Below are positions 22,684 to 34,192 of a stretch of DNA of 64,000 bases, piece after piece. The DNA lies in NCBI GenBank assembly GCA_013289955.1, contig JABCYZ010000014.1, positions 1-64,000 of the forward strand, written 5' to 3'. Origin of the DNA: Acidobacteriota bacterium. GTDB taxonomy: Bacteria; Acidobacteriota; Terriglobia; Acidiferrales; UBA7541. The notes below the pieces were generated by a model. It was not told the origin of the DNA. It ran no database searches and worked only from the letters and a program-made list of their open reading frames with translations. Position numbers and translations under genes: made by a program. Positions within the stretch are counted from its first letter, which is position 1, and the number at the start of each line of letters is the position of its first letter.

Positions 22684-23457
22684 ATGGCAGAGAACACAGT
22701 TCAGGCAAGGCGATCGCTGGCGGGGAAAGTGGCGCTGGTCACCGGCTCGGCGAAAAGGCTTGGCAAAGCCGTAGCATTGCGGCTGGCAGCCGAAGGCGCG
22801 GATTTAGTGATTCACCACGGCAATTCGCATGCCGAAGCCCAGGAAACGGTTGCGGAAATCGAGAAGCTGGGGCGGCGCGCCGCGGCTCTTTCCGCCGATT
22901 TGCGAAAAGTGGACGAAATTCGCAGGCTCTTCGTGGAGGTGCTGAAGGAATTTGGGCGCCTGGATATTCTTGTGAATAGCGCGGCGAATTTTTTGCCCGC
23001 GAGCATGGTGTCGACGACCGAAGAGATTTGGGATGCATCGCTGGACACCAATTTGAAGGCGGGATTTTTCTGTGCGCAGGCGGCGGCGCCACTGCTGCGC
23101 CGGACGAAGGGTGCGATTGTGAATTTTGCCGACGTTGGAGGGTTAATGGGGTGGCCGGGCTACATCCCGCATTCGGTTTCGAAGGCGGGCGTGGTGATGT
23201 TGACGAAAGTGCTCGCGAAGGCGCTTGCTCCCGAGGTGCGCGTAAACGCCATCGCCCCAGGAACGATTACGATGCCGGGCGATCCGCCGGAGTGGGAAGC
23301 CGATTTTGTCAAACTGGCGCCACTGCGACGCACCGGTGCGCCCGGCGACATCGCGGATGCGGTCTCTTATCTTGTGCACGCGGAGTTTATGACCGGCCAC
23401 ACGCTCGTCCTGGACGGCGGGAGAAACCTGGGGCCGGCCAAGGAAGAATTTCGCTAA
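22684..23457 (+). CDS. Pteridine-reductase-like SDR with altered catalytic Tyr
   Basis: This 257-residue short-chain dehydrogenase has TGSAKRLG, the TGxxxRxG nucleotide loop of PTR1/FolM-type enzymes (NADPH preference), then DLRKVDEI and LVNSAANF. Aligned to PTR1, the catalytic Asp is kept in IVNFADVGG and Lys in HSVSKAG, but the catalytic Tyr position is His (GYIPHSVSK). The C-terminal APGTITMPGDPPEWE and TGHTLVLDGG are typical. It could be a pteridine or quinonoid reductase with changed chemistry, or a weak enzyme. It is divergent from bshB1 and 126 bases before aceE. Confidence 0.8.
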   Translation: MAENTVQARRSLAGKVALVTGSAKRLGKAVALRLAAEGADLVIHHGNSHAEAQETVAEIEKLGRRAAALSADLRKVDEIRRLFVEVLKEFGRLDILVNSAANFLPASMVSTTEEIWDASLDTNLKAGFFCAQAAAPLLRRTKGAIVNFADVGGLMGWPGYIPHSVSKAGVVMLTKVLAKALAPEVRVNAIAPGTITMPGDPPEWEADFVKLAPLRRTGAPGDIADAVSYLVHAEFMTGHTLVLDGGRNLGPAKEEFR

Positions 23458-23583
23458 GGGTTAAGAGTGCAGTGTGCAGAGAAGCGCCGGGCGGTGTATT
23501 CTATTCCCCTTATAGTGTGAATAAGTTTGGGAGGCGCGCCGAAGCGCGCGCCGGAACCCGGCAAAAGAGGGCCAGCCTTAGTT

Positions 23584-26292
<2,709 letters not shown>

Positions 26293-26360
26293 AATATTCG
26301 GTTGCTGCTTGAAACACCTCGAAATCTGCTTCGGGAACGGCGAACTTCGGTTCGCCTTTC

Positions 26361-26801
26361 TTATTTTTCCGGCGGATTGCCGGCTTGTTCCAGAATTTCG
26401 CCGGGCTTGAGGCGGCCCGTGGCCAGCTGTGCGATGAGGGGGGAGTTCGCGGCGAGAAAGTCGTAATTCCCCAGCTCTTTGGGCAGAACCCAGGCGATTT
26501 GTTCAAAAGCGAGCGGCGTGATGCTGCCTTCCTTGATGCGCGCAGCGTAAAAGCGAATCTCTAGTTCCTCGGACGCCGAGCCGTATTTATGGCGTGTGCG
26601 GCCAATTTCCGCGCATTTTTCGAGGGTAACGCCCAGTTCTTCCAGCAGCTCACGCGCCAAGGCGGCCTCCGGCGTTTCGCCTTCCTCGATTTTTCCGCCG
26701 GGGAATTCCCATTTGAGGGGAGAGGTGTCGTCCCGCCGGCGCTGGCCGATAAGGAATCGGCGGTCCCTGCGTTCGATGATGGCGGTTACGACGACTTTCA
26801 T
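26361..26801 (-). CDS. mutT: MutT-type NUDIX hydrolase
   Basis: The 146-residue protein has a complete NUDIX box (GGKIEEGETPEAALAREL followed by LEELGV) at about residues 36-58, binding Mg and cutting nucleoside diphosphate bonds. VVVTAIIERRDRRFLIGQRR and WEFPGG match 8-oxo-dGTP pyrophosphatases, so oxidised-nucleotide clearance is the likely role. The last 20 residues are an atypical tail. Its ATG overlaps the stop of the BtuF-like gene, so the pair is co-translated. Confidence 0.85.
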   Translation of the reverse strand: MKVVVTAIIERRDRRFLIGQRRRDDTSPLKWEFPGGKIEEGETPEAALARELLEELGVTLEKCAEIGRTRHKYGSASEELEIRFYAARIKEGSITPLAFEQIAWVLPKELGNYDFLAANSPLIAQLATGRLKPGEILEQAGNPPEK

Positions 26802-27577
26802 GGTTTGTCGGAAGCTTTCTGGAAGATGCGGAGCAATTGTTTTGCTCCGGCGACGAGTGGCGGGCCGGGAGTATTGAGCAATTCATCGCGGACCACGTGG
26901 ACCTGCTTGTTGCGAATGGCGGGGACATCTTTCCAGGCGGCGACCTGGTAGGATTTTTGGGGCCTGGCGCGATCCCCCGTGGCCGCCCAGGCAAGGACAA
27001 TGACGTCAGGCCGTGCACGGGCGACCTGCTCATCGCTCACTTTCTGGCCGGGAGGCAGCACCATCGTTCCACCGCAGAGTTTCACGATTTCCGCGGCCCA
27101 CGGTGGGGAACTGATGCGTGGGTTCGGCCACGCCTCGCAGTAAACGCGCAAGCTCTTTTTGGTCCGGGTCCTGGCTATGGACGCAAACTCGCGACGCATT
27201 TTGCTGACCAGGCATTCGGCTTCTGCCGCGCGGCCGGCGATCCGGCCAAGCATGCGAATGTCATTCTCAATATCCGCCAGCGTTCGCGGATTGGTTGCCA
27301 GGAAGCTGAGCGGGTGCTCCAGAAGTTTCGTGAGAGTCTCCTGTTTGTAGGGGACCGAGCCGATGACGAGCGATGGCTTCAGCCTCAAGATTTCATCCAC
27401 GGATCCGAGGTGCCAGCAGTCGCCAAGTTTTGGCAAACCGTCGACCGGGGCGACGTCGGCGCACCATTTCGTAACGCCCACGAGAAACTTCTTTGCACCC
27501 ACAGCGCAGAGAATGGATGTCGCGCTCGGTGCGAGTGAAACGATCTGAAGCCGGCTCCGGCTAGTGGCCCTATTCAT
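26798..27577 (-). CDS. BtuF-like cobalamin/helical-backbone substrate-binding protein
   Basis: The 259-residue protein has the TroA-type bilobed fold of vitamin B12 binding proteins: IVSLAPSATSILCAVGAKKF, GVTKWCADVAP, LPKLGDCWHLGSVDEILRLK, PSLVIGS, and RARPDVIVLAWAATG. No signal peptide is visible, unlike classical BtuF, so a cytoplasmic version or a misplaced start is possible. No BtuC or BtuD permease genes are nearby. It may help corrinoid salvage, and it shares an operon with MutT through an ATGA overlap. Confidence 0.75.
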   Translation of the reverse strand: MNRATSRSRLQIVSLAPSATSILCAVGAKKFLVGVTKWCADVAPVDGLPKLGDCWHLGSVDEILRLKPSLVIGSVPYKQETLTKLLEHPLSFLATNPRTLADIENDIRMLGRIAGRAAEAECLVSKMRREFASIARTRTKKSLRVYCEAWPNPRISSPPWAAEIVKLCGGTMVLPPGQKVSDEQVARARPDVIVLAWAATGDRARPQKSYQVAAWKDVPAIRNKQVHVVRDELLNTPGPPLVAGAKQLLRIFQKASDKP

Positions 27578-27690
27578 TTCAGAAAGAGGATAGCAAAGCG
27601 GGCGTCCGATGTGTGCAGCCGACGCGGGCGGATTGACTCCCTGGATGGATTGTGTTCGACTTTGCGCGCATGTTTGACGGAGGTGATTTT

Positions 27691-28746
27691 GTGCGTCGAA
27701 TGATGGCCTTCTTGCTGGTGTCCTGCTTTCTGAAATGTGCGGCTGCTCAGAACGTGCCAGCTACTCCCGCGGCGGAGGTGGTGCATTACAAGGGGGGGAT
27801 AGACAACGTGAAGTACGTCTTCGGTGTTGCGCCGCCGGTGGCGCGGCTGCGGCCTGGAAATATTCTTGAGGCGACTTCGCTCGATTGCTTTGGCAACGGC
27901 ATCCAGAAGCCCGGCGACACGACCGCCATGGCCAAGGGCGACAATCCTTTAACGGGGCCCTTCTTTATTGAGGGAGCGGAGCCTGGAGACACGCTGGTGG
28001 TGCGAATTCTTGATCTGGAGATCGACGGCAATCAGGGCGTGGGTGCTTTTTCTCCGGGATTTGGAGCGATTAATTCCACCCATTACACACCGGTTCTCGA
28101 GAAGGCGCCGCTGGAGGAGAAGATTTGGTTTTATCCGATCGACCATGCCAACAACACCGCCACGTTCGAGGCACTCGACTCTGGCTTTAAGGTGAAAATT
28201 CCCATGCATCCGTTCCTTGGCTGCATCGGCGTGGCGCCAGCCAATGGCGAAGCGCGCAGCTCGATTGTTCCGGCGGAATTCGGCGGAAACATGGACGCGC
28301 CCGAAGTGAGCGTGGGGAATACCCTCTATTTGCCGGTAAATGTGGCGGGAGCCCTCTTTTATTTTGGCGACGGCCATGCGGCAATGGGCGACGGGGAAGT
28401 TGCCGGCAGCGCGATTGAAGTGCCGATGCGCGCGCGGCTGCAATTTGACGTGGTCAAAAAACGCAGTACGGGCTGGCCGAGGTTCGAGAACGAAAAAGAA
28501 ATCATGACCACGGGCATCTACCGGCCCGTGGATGACGCGGTGCGGATCGCGTTTACCGAGCTGGTGGCCTGGATACACGCGGACTACGGACTCTCCGAGC
28601 TGGATGCGTATGAGCTTCTCTCCAAAGTCGGCAGGATTCACCTGACGGAAATGGTTGACCCCAACTACGTCGTCGTTGCGTCGATAGAGAAGAAATACCT
28701 GCCGGCGAAAGTGGCGAATACGCGGAGTGGAAATTCCCCGCACTGA
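27691..28746 (+). CDS. Secreted acetamidase/formamidase family protein
   Basis: The product has 351 residues. A GTG at 27691 after ACGGAGGTG opens a signal peptide (VRRMMAFLLVSCFLKCAAAQ), so it acts outside the cytoplasm. The body matches the FmdA/AmdA family that hydrolyses short amides to ammonia: EATSLDCFGNGIQKPGDT, NPLTGPFFIEGAEPGDTLVV, IPMHPFLGCIGVAP, FGGNMDAPEVSVGNTLYLPV, GDGHAAMGDGEVAGSAIEV. Those stretches include the family's conserved metal-site residues. Export is unusual for amide hydrolases. It stands alone and the physiological substrate is unknown. Confidence 0.85.
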   Translation: MRRMMAFLLVSCFLKCAAAQNVPATPAAEVVHYKGGIDNVKYVFGVAPPVARLRPGNILEATSLDCFGNGIQKPGDTTAMAKGDNPLTGPFFIEGAEPGDTLVVRILDLEIDGNQGVGAFSPGFGAINSTHYTPVLEKAPLEEKIWFYPIDHANNTATFEALDSGFKVKIPMHPFLGCIGVAPANGEARSSIVPAEFGGNMDAPEVSVGNTLYLPVNVAGALFYFGDGHAAMGDGEVAGSAIEVPMRARLQFDVVKKRSTGWPRFENEKEIMTTGIYRPVDDAVRIAFTELVAWIHADYGLSELDAYELLSKVGRIHLTEMVDPNYVVVASIEKKYLPAKVANTRSGNSPH

Positions 28747-28772
28747 ACCGAGAAATGCGGGTCAGGCGCAGG

Positions 28773-30503
28773 TCAATCGAACCGCGCTGCAGCGGGCTTC
28801 GATTCCGGGGCGGTGCGATTTTTTGGCAAAGCGTCCGTCCAAATCACTTCATGAACCTCGATGGGCTCAGCGCGGCCCTTGAGTTTCATCGCGGAGAGCT
28901 GGCTGCAGGTAATGTCCCGGCCTATTTGAGCGTGTGTAGCGCTGGAGATGACGATCTGACCGGCGCCCGCTTGCGACGTAAGGCGCGAAGCGACGTTGAC
29001 GGTGTCGCCAATCGCGGTGTAATCCATGCGCCGTTCGGTGCCAAGGAACCCCACGACCGCCTCACCGGTGTGGATACCGATACCAATAGCCAGCGGCGGC
29101 TTGCCGGAAATGTTGTTCAGCTCCTCCAGGCTTTTTTGCATTTTCACGGCTGCACGAACCGCGGCCTCCGCGTCATTCTGCAAAGCGAACGGAGCTCCGA
29201 ACAGGGCCATCAATCCGTCGCCGAGGTATTTATCGAGCGTTCCGTCGTGCTCGAAAATGACGTTTGTCATGCGGGCGAAGAATTCGTTCAGAACTTCCAC
29301 GGTTTCGCGTGGCTTCATTTTCTCGGCCATGGTGGTAAAGCCGCGCACGTCGGCAAAGAGCAGCGTAATGCGCTGGCTTTCGCCGCCGAGGCGGATATCG
29401 GCAGCTTCCGCGGTAATTTTTCTGGAAATCGCGGGCGAAAGAAAACGTTCGAACGCGATCAGCTGCACACCCTGACGTTTGACTTCGCTCTTTGCCATCA
29501 CACGGTCGATCACCAGTCCTGCTTGCGCAGCAATGACGGCGAAAATTTCCAGATCCTCCTGAATAAACGTTCCGCGCTTTGAAAGATTGTCCACATAGAG
29601 CAAGCCGAACAGACGATCGCGGCTGGCCAGCGGCGCACACATCGCCGATTGCATTCCGGATATGGCCATGCTTTGGCTGCCAGAGAATCGGGAGTCTTGC
29701 TGCCCATCCGTCACGAGGAGAGGACCCTTGCTCTGCATGACTTGCCGAATGATGGCTTGCGACAAGACCATTTGTGGCGTGGCCGCTTTCGGCGTCTGGC
29801 GATAGCGAAGGATGGCCGGCAGAAAAACGTAACTTTCGTCCGTGTCCGCCGTTGCGCGAAGAGATTCTTCTGTGAGCAACATCGCGTAGCCACGTTCTGC
29901 GCCATCGATCTGCAGAACGAGATCGAGCACGCATTGCGTAACCTCGTCGACAGTGGTTTTATCTCCCAGCGCCCGGCTGACCTGATAGAGAAGAGTGAGG
30001 AGCCTGTTTTCGCGCTTAAGATATTCGATGCGGCTATCTGTATCGGCGCGAGACTCGCTCCATTCCGAAGGCGACTTCACGTGCGCAACCTGGTGGCCAA
30101 GCTCGGCGTCACGCTTCGTCCGCTCCAGGAGCATCGCAACACTCTCCTGGTCGATGATTTGCGTAAGGTGCGTGGCGAGCTCCGGTGAAGCTTTGGCTAC
30201 AACCGTGCCGGTCGTCAGGTTCTCGAAACGCAGCTTGATGTCGCCGAGGCCGATGACGTCGCCGTTTTTCAGCTCCACGTGCTCGATCCGGACACCGTTG
30301 ACTAGCACGCCATTGGCGCTGCGCTGGTCGGTGACAAACCAGGCGTCGCTTTTTCCTTCAAGCAGCGCATGACTGCGCGAAATGCTCGGATGCGGAAGGG
30401 TGATGTCGTTGGACGCGGCCCGCCCAATGTGAATGGTCGAGCGTTCATTCAGTTCGTAAAGACGCGGCTCGGCGCCGGGCCGTTCAATGATTAGCCGTGG
30501 CAT
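28773..30503 (-). CDS. Adenylate cyclase with FHA and GAF domains
   Basis: Residues 1-95 form an FHA phosphothreonine-binding domain (IHIGRAASNDITLPHPSISR, SHALLE, SANGVLVNG). Residues 165-330 form a GAF sensor domain (LLTLLYQVSRALGD, MCAPLASRDRLFGLLYVDN). Residues 385-560 form a class III cyclase: LLFADVRGFTTMAEK and DKYLGDGLMALFGAP (metal Asp residues), and MDYTAIGDTVNVASRL. Lys in DKYLGD supports ATP as substrate. All catalytic residues seem present. It is a soluble protein linking kinase signalling and a small ligand to cAMP. The start at 30503 places the FHA domain at the N-terminus. Confidence 0.9.
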   Translation of the reverse strand: MPRLIIERPGAEPRLYELNERSTIHIGRAASNDITLPHPSISRSHALLEGKSDAWFVTDQRSANGVLVNGVRIEHVELKNGDVIGLGDIKLRFENLTTGTVVAKASPELATHLTQIIDQESVAMLLERTKRDAELGHQVAHVKSPSEWSESRADTDSRIEYLKRENRLLTLLYQVSRALGDKTTVDEVTQCVLDLVLQIDGAERGYAMLLTEESLRATADTDESYVFLPAILRYRQTPKAATPQMVLSQAIIRQVMQSKGPLLVTDGQQDSRFSGSQSMAISGMQSAMCAPLASRDRLFGLLYVDNLSKRGTFIQEDLEIFAVIAAQAGLVIDRVMAKSEVKRQGVQLIAFERFLSPAISRKITAEAADIRLGGESQRITLLFADVRGFTTMAEKMKPRETVEVLNEFFARMTNVIFEHDGTLDKYLGDGLMALFGAPFALQNDAEAAVRAAVKMQKSLEELNNISGKPPLAIGIGIHTGEAVVGFLGTERRMDYTAIGDTVNVASRLTSQAGAGQIVISSATHAQIGRDITCSQLSAMKLKGRAEPIEVHEVIWTDALPKNRTAPESKPAAARFD

Positions 30504-30650
30504 ATGGGGGTGGAAGCACTCCAACCATGTTCAGTCCCTTTCGCGCGGCGCGCAACGGCAGTGTAGCCGCCGATGTCCGATTCTGCAATCCGGGGTATGC
30601 GTTCGGCTTGCGCTTCGGAAGCGCGGTGCAAGTTGAGCTACGATAGCACC

Positions 30651-31007
30651 ATGTTCAGCGAACTGGTCCTGGACCATTTCCGGAATCCCCGCAACGCCGG
30701 CAAGCTGGCGAACGCTACCGCCGAAGTGCAAGCCACGAATCCGGTCTGCGGGGATATTCTAGAGCTCGCCGTTCGCGTTGAAAACGGAGCGATCACCGAA
30801 GCGCGCTTTCTGTGCCGCGGTTGCACGACCTCGATTGCCTGCGCCTCTTTTTTGACGGAGCGCCTGACAGGCTCTGACGTCGCGGCTGCCCGTTTGATTA
30901 CGGCGGAAGCGATTTCGGAAGCTTTGGGCGGTCTCCTGCCGGCGACGTTTCATGGAGCGCAGCTTGCCGCGGATGCGCTCGGACTGTTGCTGGAGAAAAT
31001 GTCCTGA
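30651..31007 (+). CDS. IscU/NifU-N-like Fe-S scaffold lacking the third Cys
   Basis: The 118-residue protein begins MFSELVLDHFRNPRNAGKL, an IscU/SufU-type start. NPVCGDILEL holds the first Cys and the Asp; FLCRGCTTSIACASFLTERL holds the second. The third cluster ligand, Cys in the KxHC...LAxDA motif, is Gly here (TFHGAQLAADAL). Extra Cys occur at FLC and IAC. Cluster assembly by the usual three-Cys site would be changed, so a carrier or repurposed role is possible. No isc or suf partners are adjacent; it is divergent from the cyclase gene. Confidence 0.8.
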   Translation: MFSELVLDHFRNPRNAGKLANATAEVQATNPVCGDILELAVRVENGAITEARFLCRGCTTSIACASFLTERLTGSDVAAARLITAEAISEALGGLLPATFHGAQLAADALGLLLEKMS

Positions 31008-31035
31008 GAGCACGCCAACGGCCGACAAGATGTAT

Positions 31036-31581
31036 CTACTCCTCGGGCGGAGAACGGAACATGGCCCAAGCAATGTAGAGTGCGAACAGGATTTGAGCGG
31101 ACAGAAACACGGACCAATATTGCGGAGGAATCGGGTCGAGAGGAGCGGCGGGTACGGCGTTCGCGATGCAAGAAGCGATGCGCGCCATGGTGACTATCGA
31201 CACGGCAAAATGAGCATATCCCAGGAGAATTTCCAGGGGACGGCGGGCTACATTGCTCAGCACGAAATAGATCACGCCGCACAGTCCCGAGAAAATCGCC
31301 GCGACGAAATAGTAGTCCGAGAGGGAAAGCGGAAGATTTCCGATTCTGGTTCGATGATCGTAGTTCCAGTTGGCTGTGGAGCGCCGGCTCATCCCGGTTT
31401 GGTTGTAGAAGTATACGGCGGCGAAAAGAAACAGCGGGCCCAGGAGAATCGACCAGTTGCGCCGACTTTTCTGTTTATCGAGACCCACCGAGCCCCGTTG
31501 CCTCTTCTGATTTCGTGACGTTCGAAAGCCGTCGAAGCGCGGATCAGCCGCCGAAAGCTTTCTGCATGGTGTCCGGATCAT
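31036..31581 (-). CDS. Hypothetical membrane protein
   Basis: The frame codes up to 181 residues with four hydrophobic segments: about 44-60 (WSILLGPLFLFAAVYFY), 88-107 (YYFVAAIFSGLCGVIYFVLS), 118-138 and 158-174 (VFLSAQILFALYIAWAMF). The first 35 residues are basic and overlap the end of the MocA-like gene; a GTG at 31488 would remove the overlap and keep all segments. No family is recognised. It probably shares the mocA/xdhC transcript. Confidence 0.5.
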   Translation of the reverse strand: MIRTPCRKLSAADPRFDGFRTSRNQKRQRGSVGLDKQKSRRNWSILLGPLFLFAAVYFYNQTGMSRRSTANWNYDHRTRIGNLPLSLSDYYFVAAIFSGLCGVIYFVLSNVARRPLEILLGYAHFAVSIVTMARIASCIANAVPAAPLDPIPPQYWSVFLSAQILFALYIAWAMFRSPPEE

Positions 31582-32125
31582 TCAGATTAAGCACGCAGCC
31601 TTCTTCGTTGGTCTGCACGATCTGAACCTCGGCGGAATGCGCCCAGACGACCGATCGCGCTCCAGTTTCAGGGGGCGCATTCAGGAGCTCTTCATACAAC
31701 GCTGAAGAAAAAATAACCGGATGTCCCCGGCGGCCTTCGTACACGGGCAATACGATTGGCTTTCGGGAATTATAGAAAGTCTCGATCAATTCGCCGACAA
31801 GCGCCGAACTGATGAGCGGATGATCGATCAGCAGAAGAATTGCGCCGTCGCTGTGCGCCGGGAGGCTCCTCAGGGCCGCCTGCAGCGAACTCAATTGCCC
31901 TTTTTCCCAGTCTTCATTGACGACGATTTCATCCGGAGCCAGATCCACTTCTTTGGCGATGGGCTCCGCATCGGCTCCCAGCACAATCCGGCGGATACCG
32001 ATTTTGGGGTGATGGGCGACATCCAGCAAATGTTCAAGGAAGGGACGGCCTTGGTAGGAGAGCAGCGCTTTTGGCGAGCCCATCCGCCGCGATGCGCCGC
32101 CCGAGAGAATGATGGCAGCGAGCAT
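31544..32125 (-). CDS. MocA-like molybdenum cofactor cytidylyltransferase
   Basis: The 193-residue nucleotidyltransferase opens AAIILSGGASRRMGSPKALL, the LxGGxSxRMGxxK loop that binds CTP or GTP. It continues PFLEHLLDVA, GQLSSLQAALRSLP, ILLLIDHPLI (metal Asp) and GRRGHPVIFSSALY. This is the MocA/MobA-like pattern for making MCD from Mo-molybdopterin for xanthine dehydrogenase or CO dehydrogenase family enzymes. It lies directly after xdhC, which inserts such a cofactor, supporting the cytidylyl role. The structural dehydrogenase genes are not here. Confidence 0.82.
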   Translation of the reverse strand: MLAAIILSGGASRRMGSPKALLSYQGRPFLEHLLDVAHHPKIGIRRIVLGADAEPIAKEVDLAPDEIVVNEDWEKGQLSSLQAALRSLPAHSDGAILLLIDHPLISSALVGELIETFYNSRKPIVLPVYEGRRGHPVIFSSALYEELLNAPPETGARSVVWAHSAEVQIVQTNEEGCVLNLNDPDTMQKAFGG

Positions 32126-32142
32126 GCCCCTTCTTTCAGACT

Positions 32143-32967
32143 TCAGCGTTCCGTCAGCGCGGGCCGCTGTTCGTAATTTAATTTCTTGTGCGCCGCAGAC
32201 TCCGCGTTGCGGCGAACGGCAATCAGTTCCGCCACGATGCTGATGGCGATTTCTTCCGGCGCGAGTGCGCCGATCTCCAGTCCCATCGGCGCGTAAACGC
32301 GCTGAAAGTCCTCGGGCCGATAGCCGTCGTTCTCCAGAGCCTTGTACACCGAAAGCACTTTGCGCTTGCTGCCGATCATGCCGATGTAGCGCGCGGGCGT
32401 GCGAACGGCCCAGCCGAGCACGCGCATATCCTCTTTGTGGCCCCGCGTGACGATAATCAGATAGCTGGCCGCGTTGGGCCGGATTTTCTCGAAGGCGTCT
32501 TCGTAAGTCGGATAGATCTCCTGCGCCATAGGGAAGCGCTCGGGATTTGCGAAGGCTTCGCGGTCGTCCACGACCGCAATGCCAAATCCCGCCGCGCTGG
32601 CTGCTTTAGCCACGGCCATCGAAACATGCCCGCCTCCGAAAAGATAAAGGACAGGTTGCGGGAGGATCGGTTCCACGAAAATTTCCAGCGTGCCGCCGCA
32701 GATGAGGCCATTGTCGTAGGTCGCCTCATTGTTCAAATTGAAGACCATCTTGCGCGGCGCTTCTTTGTGCATCACTTCCTTCGCGGCGGCCCATACCTCG
32801 GCTTCGACGCAACCTCCGCCGATCGTTCCTGCAATCGAGCCGTCGTCGCGCACAATCATCCGGGAGCTTTCGTAACTCGGGATCGAGCCGTTGGTGTGCA
32901 CGATGGTCGCGAGCGCCCCGCGCTGTCCAGCACGCCGCATTCTCACGATTTCTTCGAAGAGGTCCAC
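32143..32967 (-). CDS. xdhC: XdhC/CoxI family cofactor-insertion protein
   Basis: The 274-residue protein has the N-terminal XdhC/CoxI domain (RAGQRGALATIVHTNGSIPS, AGTIGGGCVEAEVW with its Cys) and a C-terminal Rossmann domain (LYLFGGGHVSMAVAKAASAA, AVVDDREAFANPERFPMAQE, GMIGSKRK). It binds and sulfurates or delivers the Mo cofactor to xanthine dehydrogenase-type enzymes. The gene is first in a probable three-gene transcript with the MocA-like and membrane genes, 17 bases upstream of mocA. Confidence 0.88.
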   Translation of the reverse strand: MDLFEEIVRMRRAGQRGALATIVHTNGSIPSYESSRMIVRDDGSIAGTIGGGCVEAEVWAAAKEVMHKEAPRKMVFNLNNEATYDNGLICGGTLEIFVEPILPQPVLYLFGGGHVSMAVAKAASAAGFGIAVVDDREAFANPERFPMAQEIYPTYEDAFEKIRPNAASYLIIVTRGHKEDMRVLGWAVRTPARYIGMIGSKRKVLSVYKALENDGYRPEDFQRVYAPMGLEIGALAPEEIAISIVAELIAVRRNAESAAHKKLNYEQRPALTER

Positions 32968-33099
32968 GCTTTGCCTCAGCCCTCAGCGTACGGCTGCCCC
33001 CTGGCAGTGTCAATCCACGTCAGGCCCGTGAAGGCGCTTTCTGGACACCCTGTCATCAGGATGTTACCTTGCGATTCTCGGACCAAACCAGGGGGCGCG

Positions 33100-34128
33100 A
33101 TGAAGGCGATTCGATTCCATCAGCACGGAGGGCCGGAGGTGTTGAAGTATGAGGACGTTCCAGAGCCCGCTCTCCGCTGGAATGAAGTGCTTGTGCGGGT
33201 CAAGGCTTGTGCGCTCAATCGTCTCGATCTTTGGGTACGCGCCGGCTTGCCGAATGTATCTATTCCGCTGCCGCATATTCCCGGCAGTGATGTGTCCGGC
33301 GTCGTGGAACGAATCGGAGCCGAGGTAACGACGGTCAAAGTCGGCCAAAAAGTGGTTCTCGCACCGGGGGTGACGTGCGGCAAGTGTCCTGCCTGCATTT
33401 CCGGACTCGACAATCGTTGCCGCCAATTCACCAATCTGGGCTACATGATCGATGGCGGATGCGCCGAATTTGTCCGTTGCCCGGAACTGAATTGCATGCC
33501 GTATCCAGAAAACCTGTCGTTTGAAGAAGCGGCGAGCATCCCGCTGGTTTTTCAGACGGCCTGGCACATGCTGGTCTCGCGCGCCGGACTTCAGCCAGGG
33601 GAAGACGTGCTGATTCTCGGAGCAGGCAGCGGCGTCGGCAGCGCCGGGATCCAAGTGGCCAAATTCTTCGGCGCGCGCGTGATTGCCACGGCTGGCACCG
33701 ATGAGAAACTGGCGAAAGCGCGCGAGCTGGGCGCGGACCACGTCGTCAACCACAGAACGCAAAAAATCCGCGATGAGGTGCGCCGCATCACGAACAAGCG
33801 CGGGGTAGACGTGGTCTTTGAACACGTTGGCACGGCTACCTGGAACGAGAGCGTGGCAAGCTTGGCTCTCGCTGGCCGTTTGGTGACCTGCGGAGCAACC
33901 ACTGGCTATGACGCCAAGATCGATCTGCGTTTTCTTTTCAGCCGCCAGCTCTCCTTGCTCGGATCGTATATGGGAGCCAAATCGGAATTGCTCACGGTTA
34001 TGAAACTTGTTGCCGCCGGCCGCTTCAAGCCCATCGTCGATCGCGTCTTTCCGCTCCCGGAAGCCGCGAGAGCCCATGCGTATCTCGAAGAAGGCTCGCA
34101 GTTCGGCAAAGTGGTCCTCGCCGTGTAG
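33100..34128 (+). CDS. Zinc-type alcohol dehydrogenase/quinone oxidoreductase (MDR)
   Basis: The 342-residue enzyme of the medium-chain family has the GroES-like domain (GGPEVLKYEDVPEPALRWNE, HIPGSDVSGVVERIG), a structural zinc lobe (CGKCPACISGLDNRC) and the NADP fold (VLILGAGSGVGSAGIQVAKF). The usual catalytic zinc Cys after ACALNRLD is missing (Leu-Asp instead), as in quinone oxidoreductase-like members, so catalysis may be zinc-free. It is followed by an esterase and a Baeyer-Villiger monooxygenase and may make or consume the ketone they handle. The ATG at 33100 starts the MKAIRFHQHGGPEVL pattern. Confidence 0.85.
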   Translation: MKAIRFHQHGGPEVLKYEDVPEPALRWNEVLVRVKACALNRLDLWVRAGLPNVSIPLPHIPGSDVSGVVERIGAEVTTVKVGQKVVLAPGVTCGKCPACISGLDNRCRQFTNLGYMIDGGCAEFVRCPELNCMPYPENLSFEEAASIPLVFQTAWHMLVSRAGLQPGEDVLILGAGSGVGSAGIQVAKFFGARVIATAGTDEKLAKARELGADHVVNHRTQKIRDEVRRITNKRGVDVVFEHVGTATWNESVASLALAGRLVTCGATTGYDAKIDLRFLFSRQLSLLGSYMGAKSELLTVMKLVAAGRFKPIVDRVFPLPEAARAHAYLEEGSQFGKVVLAV

Positions 34129-34192
34129 CCTATTCGGCCGGGAACTCTGTTATTCTCTCCGCATCGCGCGCGAAAAACGGAACGCACTGAAC

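Noticed and set aside
32188..33099. 304-residue upstream extension of the alcohol dehydrogenase
   Set aside because: It lies antisense to xdhC and shows no domain; the family start MKAIRFHQHGG is at 33100.
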